Shown here piece after piece: positions 45,150 through 56,768 of a stretch of DNA of 64,000 bases (positions are counted from its first letter, which is position 1; every line of letters begins with the position of its first letter). Origin of the DNA: Taiwanofungus camphoratus (lineage: Eukaryota; Basidiomycota; Agaricomycetes; Polyporales; Taiwanofungaceae); NCBI GenBank assembly GCA_003999685.1, contig CP021231.1, positions 496,001 to 560,000 of the forward strand, written 5' to 3'. The translations under genes were made by a program, and so were the position numbers. A model generated the notes under the pieces. That model saw only the letters and a list, made by a program, of their open reading frames with translations. It searched no databases and was not told the DNA's origin.

Positions 45150-46032
45150 TCAGACAAGAAGGTCGTCTAAGAAATCCTGCATATCCTCCTTCTCTGATTT
45201 CTCTGATTTCTGGGTTTGAGTTGGGAGCGGTGGTGCCTGGATGTAGGCTTTATCTACGAGAATAACTCGTGTCAGTATCGGGGCTCTCAGTCTTTGACGA
45301 CATTACCTTGTGCCTTTCCTCGAGAAGTACTTGATCCCCCCATGCCCATGCTGATTTTGCCTCCCTGCTTTTCGGTTTGAGAGCGGAAGCGAGCCTTGAG
45401 ATCTGTTGTATGTGCGTCTACTCGTCAGAGAACCTGAGAAAGTAGAGTACTGAAGGTATGCTTTACCCCACTTCGCCTCCGCGGCAGCCTTTTCGCGACT
45501 CAGTTCCTCCAAGCCCGCATCCCACTCAATTTGTTGAACCTTTCCCTTCTTTGACTGCGCGGCTCTTGACTGGTAAGGAGTCAGGCGTGCGAGGCTGGTG
45601 TCGACATCCTCGTCCGGGGGAGGGGGTGCAGACGATGGTTGTGGCGAGAGCCGCTGGCGCTCCAGGAAAGACGACAGATCAACCTCAGATTCTAACCCTT
45701 CTTCACCTGTGCAATATCAATTCGCTGAAGGCCATGGGCTACAATTGAGCCGCACCTCTTGAGTCGAGCTCCGGCTCAGGCTCAACATAGCGATCGGCGT
45801 TTGACCCTAGCTGCCTTCTGGCATACTTGCGCTCGAGCTCTTTTTGCTCCTCCTCATCCAGCTCAGTCTGCGCCTCTTTTTCGAGCAGGAGACGTTGGCC
45901 GAACTCTGCAGGACGTCCGCGCCCTCGTCCGCGCCCTCTTGCTCGTAGATACTTGCCCAGACCGCCTCGAGACTTGCCCCTTCCTCTTCCTCTGTTTGAT
46001 GTTGAAGGTCCTGTGACTGCACTTTCGTCCAT
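45150..46032 (-). CDS. conserved-looking RG-rich protein of unknown function (~238 aa)
   Basis: Four exons: 46032-45756, 45706-45467, 45402-45307 and 45253-45150 (717 nt, frame kept across all GT-AG introns). The N-terminus after MDESAVTGPS is an arginine/glycine-rich stretch (NRGRGRGKSRGG, RARGRGRGRGRPAEF) typical of RNA-binding tails. An acidic, charged middle follows (EEEQKELERKYARRQLG), then LTPYQSRAAQSKKGKVQQ, IEWDAGLEELSREKAAAEA and KWDLKARFRSQTEKQ. The C-terminus is acidic and ends EDMQDFLDDLLV. The charged helical pattern and multiple consistent introns support a real gene. I do not recognise the family and give no function. Confidence 0.78.
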
Positions 46033-48234
46033 CCAGAGTCGGTCGGTGGGCGGACAAGTTCGGATAAGTAAAGTATATTGAAGGCAGGCCAACGTGACCA
46101 TGAAAAGAAAGCCAAGGGCATCGCCGAGGGAAAGTAGTCTCATAGACGCCCTTATGACGCGCATAGCACGTGTCTGACTGAATTCAACGTCGACGGAGTG
46201 CACAAATTCTCTCAGACATGATGATAATCTGTCACGGCCCCTTCTGCAATTTATCTCAACTCGTTACATTCTGCGCTAACACTTAGCTGTGCGACTAAGA
46301 TCGTGAACTTCAGGACTTAAGCTATCGTGCATGAGCGAAAACCTTGGTCGTGATCATAGAGGACTGCAGCCCAACTTCTAAGACACCTTTTCAATTTCAC
46401 AGACAAAAATAAGAAAAACTTATCTTGACTTGGTGGCATTCGCCCCCTCACCTTATCTGGTACAAATGGCTTTAGATTCAGTATCCATTGCATTCTTGAC
46501 TGTGGAGAAGTTTATTTCGATCTGCCGGTCTGAACGAAGGTACGTTTCTTCTATCAATGACAGACAGAATCGAAAAGGCCTATCACCTCTTGTTTCTATT
46601 CAATTACCATATTTATCTCAAACCTTCGGCCGTGGTATAAACGGCCAATCCCGCTTCGGTACCATTTATTAGTATTGGCCAGGAGAACTTTTATTAATGT
46701 TATGCAGCAGATATGTTTGCGCTTCAGCCGAAGCTCAAAATATTTCTTTGTCCGTGCTACAGTCTACGAGTGCTCTCAACAGGCCATCTTCATTCTTCAG
46801 ACGCCCACTTGGCCTCCCAAGCCCGACCTGCATTTTCGTTGAATGTAGTGTGAATGAGTTGTGTGAGACCCACAGTTCGTCCCCCCGTCGAAAACAGACT
46901 AAACGATGGAAGGCAGAGGTACGTAATAAGCTCGTAATTTTTCATATTCCGGTGCACTTACACTTCTCTGGAGTCAATGACAGACTACAAATGATGTGCA
47001 ACGTTCAGAACTGTAGCATTCCTAGACAGCTTGTGTGGAGGGTTTGCGAAACTCATGGATCACTTTGAGGCGTTTGGATGCGTAGCGCTTGGATTTTCAG
47101 ACACGGAAATAGCGAGCTAACGAGCGTTTGATTCTAGAAGTACCGCTGTTATGCTGGAGGATGCCCCTGTGGTAGGTAAGTCTTGAGGTCTAACTAACCC
47201 TAACCCTAATTTAGGTGAATATTCGCCCTTGAATTACTTGCTCCCGGTCAGTATTTAGAAGCCACACTAATGTCTCAGTCACATACAAGTCCTATCTTCC
47301 CGTGTAGGAGTCTGGGGCCAGTTTAAAGGAGCTTGTGGCGATGCCTCCCTCTCCTTCATGTCGCAGTTTCTTGTAACCATGGGAGCTAGCGGTTACCCGC
47401 AGCACGCTGGTTCTTCAACGGATGAGAAGTAGAACGAGCTTGCAGGGGAAAATGCCCACGGAAAAGATATATCCAGCACGAGGACACATTACGCCGACGT
47501 TTTCTAAGGCTGTCTCACTTTGTTGCAGTTGCGAAGCACCGCTGCTTCTGATTTTGTGCCGTGACTACTGATGGTTTCTCATGTCATCTTCGCCATCGAA
47601 CTACTTCACAATTACAAGACTCGTGGTTTCAAATCTTTTTGTTTTTGTGTCTCCCCAAACAGCTTTTTGCAGAAGAAACTGCTACGACAAGTTACGTGCG
47701 GCGCTTCCACAGGATACAGTCAGGCATACAGAAACTGATCATGTATGTCTGTTCTTTTTTTGGCCGGGAAGCAAAGTCGTCTCGCCTCCAATCAGTATGA
47801 GTAAGCATAGTGGCTTAGGTGTCATTGATATTCAAATGATGCACAGAAGAACGTTGCAGGTTGGGAGTCACAGAACAAATTGCTTATCATTCCAAAAATC
47901 GTTTCCCACATCAGTCACAGAAGGCAAGTGAGTCGATTACAATCGTATACAACCGTCCGTGGATCTGGTCCAGCACAAGATACCGTATTTCCCATTAGTG
48001 CTTCCCTGCAGCGCCTAGTGACCTTTCCCAGCATACAGCAAAACCCCGTAATGTATCCAATCACGAACGAAGAATGATGATAATGTTAATGCGCGTCGTC
48101 GCGAAAATGCAGATGCGATATGTGCATGATGAAGAAAGAATGTGACGTGGGTCTCAGCATCCTGTCAATGCTTCCGGTAAGTAACATGACATCGCAGGAG
48201 ACGTCTTGTCTGCGTACCTGATGAGCTGGGACGT
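46033..48234. other. intergenic, no gene supported; telomere-like motif
   Basis: ORFs of 60-125 codons are present but none has a domain or credible splicing. Two and a half copies of the fungal telomere repeat complement CCCTAA occur at about 47196-47213. Confidence 0.5.
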
Positions 48235-48354
48235 TTAGGCAATCGTGCAGGACCATCCTGCGCTGCCATTGGAAGTGTCATAGTTCGTGGGGATCTGCGC
48301 AGTCTCGGTCTCCTCAGAGGGAACAGGAGTTGCAATGGTGAAGAAGGCGTCCAT
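48235..48354 (-). CDS. P7: CaaX pheromone precursor (39 aa)
   Basis: A single-exon minus-strand precursor beginning MDAFFTIATPVPSEETETA and ending NGSAGWSCTIA before TAA. It is a close copy of P2 and P3 despite lying ~36 kb away in the opposite orientation. It shares the VPSEETET block, NYDT processing region and CTIA CaaX box. The predicted mature C-terminus GWSC equals that of P3. A minus-strand TATAAAT starts at 48457, exactly 103 bp before the ATG, the same distance as in P2 and P3, and ACAATA-type motifs lie at 48489-48494 and 48597-48603. It is the outermost mating-locus gene on this side, before cla4. Confidence 0.95.
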   Translation of the reverse strand: MDAFFTIATPVPSEETETAQIPTNYDTSNGSAGWSCTIA

Positions 48355-48450
48355 TGTGTGTAGTGAGGATGAGGCGAGGACTGAATCGCGAAGGTAGGCG
48401 AAGATGTCTGAGTGGCTTCGTTGCTGTTAAGTCCTTGACATCGACCACAT

Positions 48451-48603
48451 ATTTATACTGCCCATGCTGGGCGTCAGGACCAGGGGACACAATAAGTGAG
48501 ACTGGCCTTGCTGACGACGGTGGGTAGAAAGCCGGACGTGAGTCTCGTCTCAGTAATACTGACACTTGGATCAGCATTGAGGTACGTGCGCGTGCACTAT
48601 TGT
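48451..48603 (-). promoter_or_regulatory. P7 promoter: TATA box and two ACAATA-type motifs
   Basis: TATAAAT (plus 48451-48457), ACAATA at 48489-48494 and CTATTGT at 48597-48603. Confidence 0.6.
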
Positions 48604-50134
48604 CTTGCTGCGATATAGTTCGCGCTGGGCTGTGACAAATTTAACTGGGTAGCTCCGTCGGATCCGGGATATGCTCGCACATACTATGACGCCTACCTCG
48701 GGCTCCTTGACATTGGGTCAAAAATCCCACTCATGGAACATTCCTGTGATGGTTACCCGCAAGATCAGTCGGCGAGCTGATAGAGATCGAGCACCAAGCT
48801 ATTGTTCACTCGATACCTATTTTCGCAGGGGAGTGGATAGTGCCTGACTTACGAAGACCTTCGTATGGGCCAAAGTCCTTGCCACGCCCCGCGACAAAAA
48901 GACCGGTCTGATATATGATCAGGCGGGAACATTCAGGTACGTCTCAAGCCTCCTGGTCCGCGTAGTGGCGCTATATGAGCGCAAGCGATTCCCCTGCCTG
49001 AGAGCCTCTTATTGTCATGCACCCGTCACGTGATCCGACGAGAAGGAAATGTGAGCCGAAGGCCCGAGTAGCATCGCACTCACATAGTTACAGCAGTGAG
49101 CGAGTCATGACACGCCCAGGGGGGGATGTACGCCTTGACAATTACTCGATAAGACGGTCTAGAGCCATCTATCGTCCTGAAAACTGGCCGTATGAGCTCG
49201 TGCCTCACTCATCAGAATCCACATCCTTTCGTCTCCACGAGGACAGTGTCCCCTTCACCACTTGCAAGCAACACTACACATTCCAATCACAGACCTGTCT
49301 CGCGGGAAGTGTACCGAAAGGTGTGATGTCTGAGGACTGTGAGCAAGGTGTGTGTTGCTGTTGTGTTCGACAAGAGCGAACGTAGTCTGAATTTCTGACT
49401 CGCCTTCAGTAATGCTATATCTCAGTTGTAGATCAAAGTAGAAGACTCCGACGCCATGCTCAGGAATCGGACCTACCCTTTCGAGACCTGCAAAGGTGTT
49501 TTATGCATAGCCTTCACAGGCAAACCCCCGACCTTGTTCTTGTTACATTGACCGACCAGGAAGCCTTGCTCGCGAGCGCACCGATAGGGCGACCCTAGAT
49601 TGGCCTGTCGCATCCCCTGACGGTAGTGCGCATATCAAGTGACAGACAAATACATGTGCTTTGTGCATCAGCATTGATAGCCTTCAAAGATTCGACTCAA
49701 CTTCTGTGTCAAAAGAGGCGATTAGTGTATCGGACTGAGTTAGCTGTAGCACAAATGGCAGAGCGCGAATGCTGATCATTTAATATTGTTGGAACAAGCT
49801 TATATTGACTCTGCTTCATCTCAGTAGAATGGTACTTATATGATATGTTGGAAGCAGGGGAACTTCATTGAGATATTCGAAGATAAAGATGGTTGCCCTG
49901 ACAATTATGAATCTCGGCTAGCTCCGCTTCTACTGCACTTAGCCGCTTCAAACAAAGCCAGCAGATCAGCTGCTCTCCGACACCGCCAACGACGACGGTG
50001 TATTCGACTCCCTTGCCTTAACCCCCCTTGGGTCTGACGGTTGACTATCTATCTTTTGTCATCTCTCCTTGTATTCTCACCATCTGACCTGAGGCGCTGT
50101 TCACCAAGGGCCTCTTCCTCAAGTGTATATCAGC
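48604..50134. other. intergenic between P7 and cla4, no gene seen
   Basis: A 122-codon ORF at 49017-49385 has no features of a real protein. No further pheromone ends were found. Confidence 0.5.
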
Positions 50135-53100
50135 ATGGCTTTCAACCAAGTCACTGCAACGTCTTTGACGCCCTCACGTCCCGCCCCGGCTGCACCAATA
50201 CGAAGAAATGACATTGGAAATGCGCTATCTTCGTCTGGATATGCATCGTCTTTCGCGGTCGGAACATCTTCCCCCTCCGATTCATCCTACGCTTCCTCAT
50301 ATTCCGGCATCGGTGGATCACCAAACCGCAATTCGGACATGTATTCCCACTCACAAGTCGTGAGGAGCGGGATTGTGTCCGTCAAGGAGGACGGTCTGGT
50401 TAGCTGGCTTTGGCGGCCGAAATGGTTGGTCCTGAAGGAGCAGACTCTTTCCATACACAAGAACGAGGTGAGTCGCGCGCAGCGCACTTCTACCAGATGC
50501 AAGTGAGCACAATCCGGTGGGTTATCTGTCGCGCAGTGTTGTATTCTGTGATGGGTCAAGTGGTGACCCATCATGAGTATCAACTGCACATCATTTGATG
50601 GCGATGCTACATTGCATTCAGTAATACTTGGGTATGTAGGGGAATCAGAGTCGTGATGCTTGAAAGTTGGTGCAATGCTCAAATTTCGAGCTTCTCCTAC
50701 AAGCGACTCCCGTGAACGACATATCTCAAAGAGTCTTGCCAGATGGCCTCGCGTTGGTTCTGGGAGAGATAGTGGCGATCCCCTATCGGCTCCTCTTCCC
50801 GAAAGTCAGAGTGCATGCTTTGACTTTCGTCTATATGTCATCATCCTGACAGACAACGACTCTCAATGCGATCGTGGTAGAGCTGTCTCCCGAGAACCAA
50901 GAACCTGGTCATGTCCGTAACGATTGAGCTTGGCCCAATCACAGAGTTACTCGTCACGAATTCGATCTTCTGTGACTTAATGTTCTCTTATATACATATC
51001 GCTTCTGAGGAGGCCGCGGTTGTCTAATGGAATCGTGCTTTTCATCGTATGCCGAAGTTACTAACCAGCCGTGTGTTAGTCCTCAGCGCAGCATCAGAAC
51101 GTCATCAACCTGTCCGACATCGCGAACATTGAACGAACAGATTTGAAGCCTTACTGCCTTCTGTTGGAAACGAAGGACAAGCGCATGTTCTTTTCGCTCA
51201 AGAGCGATGAGGAGTTGTATGGGTGGCAAGACGATATCTATTCCCGTAGTCCATTGATGGGTGTGAGTAACCCGACAAACTTTGTGCACAAGGTGCACGT
51301 TGGTTTCGATCCTGTGTCCGGAGCATTCACTGTGAGTCGAATCTGCTGTCCATTCATGTAGTTGTTGATTAAACTTGTTGCTCGCAGGGCCTGCCTGATG
51401 CATGGAGCAAACTGCTGACGAAATCAGCTATCACACGAGAGGACTACCAGAAGGATCCCCAGGCGGTGCTGGATGTGCTCGAGTTCTACACTGACCACCA
51501 AAAGCGTGAGATGGAAGAGATGGGCTTTGCTCCCTCCCTCGCACGGGGCAATTCATCAGGTACGGCGGGACCGTCGCTAACACCTTCGTACTCGAGCTCG
51601 TCGACACTATCTCCGTATTCCGATTCTGGGAGCGCGCCTCGGTTCAATGCCGGCACGGGCTTCGGTGGCTCAGGTATGGGCAAGATATCTCTCTCTGACT
51701 CTCGTCCACAAGTAAAGCGACAAGAATCCGCGCCATCGGGCCTCAACGGCGTGAACGACGCATCAGACACGAACTTGTCGTCGAGCGCTGCGCTCGCGCG
51801 CAAGGCAGAGTTAGTGAACGGGTCGCACGTCCAGCATGCGAATACAATCTCCGCCGCGCAGGCCAACCCACCGATGCGGCCGCCCATCCCGCCCATGTCC
51901 GGGGCTGGCCTGCAGGCGTCGCGACCAGCACCTGCGCGCCCACTCCTCACCGCCAATCGCCCTGCGCCTCCTGCGCCCCATGGCGGGCTGCAGAAACCAC
52001 TACCGCCCGATCACACTCCGTCATCCGCCGACCTACGCTCTCGCGCCAAGGCACAGGGCCCACCGACGGAGACATCGACGGCTAAGCCGCCGGGCTTGAG
52101 CGTGGAGGCACCATCCAAGGGTGACTTGTCGGACAGGCAGGCAGAGCGCAGGCCAAATATGGCGCCAGCAAAGACAGCGCCCGCGACGACCTTGCCGATC
52201 TCCCAGCCTGCTCCTGGCGCTGCTGGTTCCACCGTTGGGCCGCCGCCTATTAAGCCTCTGCAGACGACCAAGAAGCCGACGGTGCCTGTAAAGGACAGAG
52301 ACCAGTCGCCCGCCTTCACAGTGACTGCGCCGCCCGAAGACGAGAAAGGCGAGAAGGTGGGAGTTGCGGCGGCTGCCGCTGCGCTGGAAAAGCCCAAGGA
52401 GAAGGAGAAGCGCATAAGTACAATGAACGAGGCGCAGATCATGGAGAAATTGCGGAGTGTGGTAAGTCAGGATGATCCGAAAACGCTTTACAGCAAAATC
52501 CGTAAAGTTGGACAGGGGTAGGTCCTGATTGCCGCGTCGAGAGAGCTTCGACTGACTTGGTGCGAAGTGCATCCGGGCATGTCTACGTTGCAAAGACCCT
52601 TGCTACTGGGAAGAAAGTCGCCATCAAGGAGATGGACTTGTCGAACCAGCCTAGGAAGGAGCTTATCGTGAATGAAATTTTGGTCATGAAGGAGTCGCAG
52701 CACCCGAACATCGTCAACTTCCTTGACTCTTACCTTGTGAAAAGTAACGAGCTCTGGGTAGTTATGGAGTACATGGAAGGTGGTGCACTGACGGACATCA
52801 TCGAAAACAACACTTTGGAGGAAGACCAGATTTCCAGCATCTGTCTTGAGGTGAGTCCTATCGTATCCTATCTTCCCTCTGACCTGACTGAATGTGTGTT
52901 ATAGACTTGTAAAGGCTTGGGACACCTACATAGTCAACACATTATTCATCGTGACATCAAGTCCGACAACGTCTTGTTGGATGCTCAAGGCCATGTCAAA
53001 ATCAGTCTGTATTGTTTCATCGATCCGTTATTGACTATCACTCATCCCACTTTACAGCTGACTTCGGCTTCTGTGCGAAGCTAACCGATCAGAAGTCAAA

Positions 53101-53527
53101 GCGTGCGACGATGGTCGGTACTCCTTACTGGATGGCGCCAGAAGTTGTCAAACAGAAGGAGTACGGTGCCAAAGTCGACATCTGGTCACTTGGTATCATG
53201 GCCATCGAGATGATCGAGAACGAGCCCCCCTACCTCGATGAGGAGCCATTGAAGGCACTCTACCTCATTGCGACCAACGGGACACCGACGTTGAAGAAGC
53301 CAGAGGCGTTAAGTCGGGAACTGAAGGGATTCCTAAGTGTTTGCTTGTGTGTAGATGTCAAGAGCAGAGCCACTGCCGATGAACTCTTGGAGGTGAGAGA
53401 TGCCTGCTTATTGATTCATAAATGGCATGACTGAATATTGTGTGTTTAGCATGATTTTTTGAAGAAGGCGTGTGCATTATCGGGACTTGCACCTCTCTTG
53501 CGATTCAGGAATAAGCAAGCGTCGTAA
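50135..53527 (+). CDS. cla4: CLA4-type p21-activated kinase (PAK), ~836 aa
   Basis: A serine/threonine kinase of the Ste20/PAK family acting downstream of the GTPase Cdc42 in polarity and septin organisation. Exons: 50135-50467, 51080-51331, 51388-52517, 52568-52850, 52905-53004, 53058-53392 and 53450-53527 (2511 nt, frame kept). A PH domain ([19 protein letters not shown] to LYGWQDDIY) marks the CLA4 subclass. A CRIB/PBD follows ([21 protein letters not shown]), then a long proline-rich linker and the kinase domain with [17 protein letters not shown] (catalytic K), [18 protein letters not shown] and [11 protein letters not shown]. The start ATG at 50135 has a good context. The first intron is long (612 bp). 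Close linkage of cla4 to pheromone/receptor genes is known from other agaricomycetes and supports the mating-locus assignment. Confidence 0.94.
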
Positions 53528-53973
53528 TTTACTTGATATGCTTGACGGACCTATTGTGCGAGGTATTGCGGTTCGATCACTTATTCTCATTGTTACCGAT
53601 TATCTCTCGTCTAGCTTCCTTCTTTTGTATTCTCATTCACGGTCTATTCCCTCCTATCTATCTATTTACCGACATCGTGTCATCCAACTTGTTTCTCTTC
53701 ATCCCGCGATTGGAAAATTCGTACTGTACTCATTATGTCTGCTAGATGCATATTTCGTGACCTATCGTACATAGTACATATGCATATACCTGTGTGCAGG
53801 GGATGGGGACACGGCGACTTTATACGTGTCAACATACAGGTCATAGAACATAAGGTATGGTGTAAGTAACGAGAGCTCGAAAATAAGTACAAGAGTAGGA
53901 GCATAAATATGATCTATGGAAGCGGCGTCCTCTGGGGATACGGTATATAACTAACAACTGCAGTACAGTATTT
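53528..53973. other. convergent intergenic region (cla4 / CNOT11)
   Basis: A+T-rich; should hold both polyadenylation sites. No gene seen. Confidence 0.6.
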
Positions 53974-55572
53974 TCAAAATTTGCCCATAGCCAGAACACG
54001 ATACAACGCATTAGCCTCTTCGTAGCGAGAATACCGCAGGGTGAAATGGGCCATTTCGGCCGAGTCAGCGTCAGAAGCGGGATCAACGATCTTTAACTTG
54101 ATCAGCGAGTTGAAGAAGCGGCATAGCTGGTCAACGAAAGAATAAGCAACCGCGGCTCCGGCAACTTTGACGGAGGAGGGATCGCACTTACATTCTGAAC
54201 ACCTTTTGCAAACCGGTCATCACTGATGGAACCTTCTCGCTCTTCTTGCTCTGCCTTCTCAAGCCAAGTGATGCTCTCGTGAATAAACCAGCCAAGGGTC
54301 TCCATCCTGACCAAATCAGCGATGGTCGTGAGACCGCCAGTCGTGACGTCCGTCACAAGAGTAGTATCACGGATGAGTCGTCCAAGCAGATCAAATGAGG
54401 GTAGCGTCGGCGGGAGGTGCTTCAGAACCTCAAGATAGACACCTGGACCCTGGCCGTTGGTGACAGACGGAGGCAAGGAGAGGAGAGCGGTTAGAAGTGG
54501 CTGAGCGAGCGTCGGATTGTTAGAGATCAGAGGCGGTAAATCGACGGAAGTGATCACGGGTGGGGAAGTAAGTTGAGGTATAGCAGGCTTCAGGATCTGG
54601 GGGATTCATTGAAGATGCTTCAAGTAAATGATGCATCAAGTGCGAGGCACGTACACGTTGCTCAGCCAAGGTGAGAACACGATGACGAGCGGCGAGTAAC
54701 AGAGTCATCGCGTCGGAGATGTTTTGCAGGTCCTTATCGCGTTCCGCCGACACTTCCATCTCCGAGGTAGCGTTGAGCGCTCGAGATGGAATGATGGCTG
54801 TGCGCGGCGCCTGATTGAATTGTGAGATATCAAGACCTTGACCAGAATTGATGCCTTCGCCAGATCTGAAAGCGTTCAATTCATCTCGCGTACCGGAATG
54901 CAGTCGATGTGTGACGTACGGGTCGAAACTCATGCGATCGCGACTGGGAGCTTCTTCCTCAAGGGTCAAATTGGCCGCTCTGAGCTGAGGTGGGAGCGGT
55001 GACCGCGCGAGGGTGCTTGGCGAGAAGGGCCCGATCTATAGACATCATTCAACAGCTGTGAAGAACACGCTGTTGTTGCACGTACATCACTTCCATCACC
55101 TTTTAATATCTTCCATAATACCCATACTAGCTGTTCGTTTTCGCTGATACCACCGTCGTTCGCTACTCTCGTCGCAAGATCTCTCTCCTTGACGAAAGTA
55201 GCGAACAATACAGACTGGAAGGGATTAATAGCTATCGGGTGCGGTGCATATAGTGAGTACAATATGTATGAGACAAGTATTCGTTGCGCAGGCTGCGGAG
55301 TATCGCAGAAGTAGCGATGTAAGTTTCATTGCGGTTTGAAATGACTTCAAGGATCTACTAACTTCTACATGAGTGTCCAGAAGAGGCATTAGCACGTCAA
55401 GAGCGAGTTGGAATCGTGATGTCGGTTGCACAAGCTGAGCGAACGCCTGGGCAGCAGTCGAGCAGGGCAGCGTGTAGGCCCTGGAGAGGAGATGGCCCAC
55501 CGAAGCCCTCGTCTGGTCGCCAGATGGCTGCTTCATCGCAAGAGGTGGAACGAAGAACGTAGCCGTCTGCAT
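53974..55572 (-). CDS. CNOT11-like: CCR4-NOT complex subunit 11-like protein
   Basis: Several minus-strand exons give a protein whose N-terminal part has RFQLALDVLMPLLD and QRILVSYILYSLYAPHP, then INPFQSVLFATFVKE. Its C-terminal part includes ITSVDLPPLISNNPTLAQPL, YLEVLKHLPPT, LCRFFNSLIKLKIVD and FTLRYSRYEEANALYRVLA. This order and the NPF-type and SR-x-EEA-x-LYR-LL-type blocks fit CNOT11 (old name C2orf29), a subunit of the CCR4-NOT deadenylase complex involved in mRNA decay. First two exons: 55572 to about 55367, joined by a GT-AG intron to the QRILVSYIL exon. The start at 55572 is the first ATG in frame, and a further upstream exon cannot be excluded. The stop is at 53974-53976. The family call rests on pattern memory without alignment. 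Confidence 0.75.
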
Positions 55573-56190
55573 CGCGAAGCAAGATCGGTCAGACAGTGCT
55601 CAACATCGAGGCGTTGCCTCTGAAAGCTTGACACCTCTTGTCGCCGTCGACGACGGTCACGGCGTGGTCAGATGGTCAGTGAGATCAGCCACACTTTCTG
55701 TAATCGGGCTGTTTGGCTCTTATTTGTCCGAGGTGGCAGACCGACCCCTCTCTAAGTCGTCCTTCCATGCATTGCAATTCATGACAACATTTATTCTGGG
55801 CTCAGTTGGACTGCCGAATCTTTGTTTTCCAAATGGACAACAGAAAGCAGTTGTACCAGAAGGGGCATTAATTGCTTAGACACACTCTGTTGCATACATG
55901 GAAGATACCATCATGATGCACCCTCGACTGGCTCGGGACGTTCATTTTGGCGAAGGATACATTCAGGATCATGCCAAGCCCAAGCTGACATTAGACGGCG
56001 TACACGGAAATCAAATCTCCAGGGAACAGCGCCTGACGAGCAGCGACTCAGGATGCGTGCACGATAAATGAAAAACCTGCCGCAGCGGCTGAGATCATCT
56101 AAATGTATATTTAATGTGAACTTACTGGCGTAGACAGTCGTAGAACACACTGCGAGTCGATACTGAATTAGAGCTTGGACGAGGAGACAC
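55573..56190. other. intergenic, no gene seen
   Basis: Short unsupported ORFs only. It could contain the CNOT11 promoter and possibly a 5' exon. Confidence 0.45.
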
Positions 56191-56768
56191 TCACCCGACG
56201 AGCGGACGACCAACGGAGCTGACGCTGGGACAACGGAAGAGAAATAATTGCTCGGTATAAAGGATAGTACAGCGAAAGTAGATAGAGCCAGGGTGACGAG
56301 GAAAGACTACTTGTTCTTCGTCGCCCTTGGCGGCAGGTCCCAGAGTCAACAAGTGATATGGGCGACAATGGTATACAAAACTCACCTGTATGTAAACCTC
56401 TTCTTCGTGATCGAGAACTCACCCAACTTATGACCCACCATGTCTTGCGTTACCATTACTGGGACATAGTCTTTGCCGTTGTGTACGAGAAATCTGAGCC
56501 TGTCGAGCGCCAGGCATATTAGACATTAGAAATTCACCAAGCACATGCAGATACAGGACTACATACCCCACAAAATTAGGAAGGATGGTACATGAGCGCG
56601 CCTTAGTTTTTATCGGGACATTGTTTTCTAGCGCGTGACGCAAATTCGGGAAGGCGACGAAGAAGGGACCTAGTTGGGCACTTATGAGCTGTGTGCGAGT
56701 CCAATGACTGGTCTCATCTTACCCTTCCACGCTGAGCGACCGGATTGCACGACCAGCGTTGGGATCAT
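56191..56768 (-). CDS. rsm19: mitochondrial small-subunit ribosomal protein S19
   Basis: An S19/uS19 protein of the mitochondrial ribosome small subunit. The start is at 56768: [16 protein letters not shown], then an intron, then [16 protein letters not shown] and [18 protein letters not shown], a second intron, then [18 protein letters not shown] and [28 protein letters not shown], the NGK-x-VPV block and VGHKLGEF-x-x-T-x-x-R-F-TYR are the S19 signature. The usual bacterial ending is short, and here a small last exon ends near 56191; its exact join is uncertain. The overall length of about 100 residues suits an organellar S19. It is divergent to the CsbD-like gene. Confidence 0.88.

Noticed and set aside
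49017-49385. 122-codon ORF between P7 and cla4
   Set aside because: It ends near a run of cysteines (CCCCVRQERT) but lacks CaaX, and has no homology or promoter.
51486-51956. Minus-strand ORFs across the cla4 linker
   Set aside because: Shadows of the proline/serine-rich coding exon on the plus strand.
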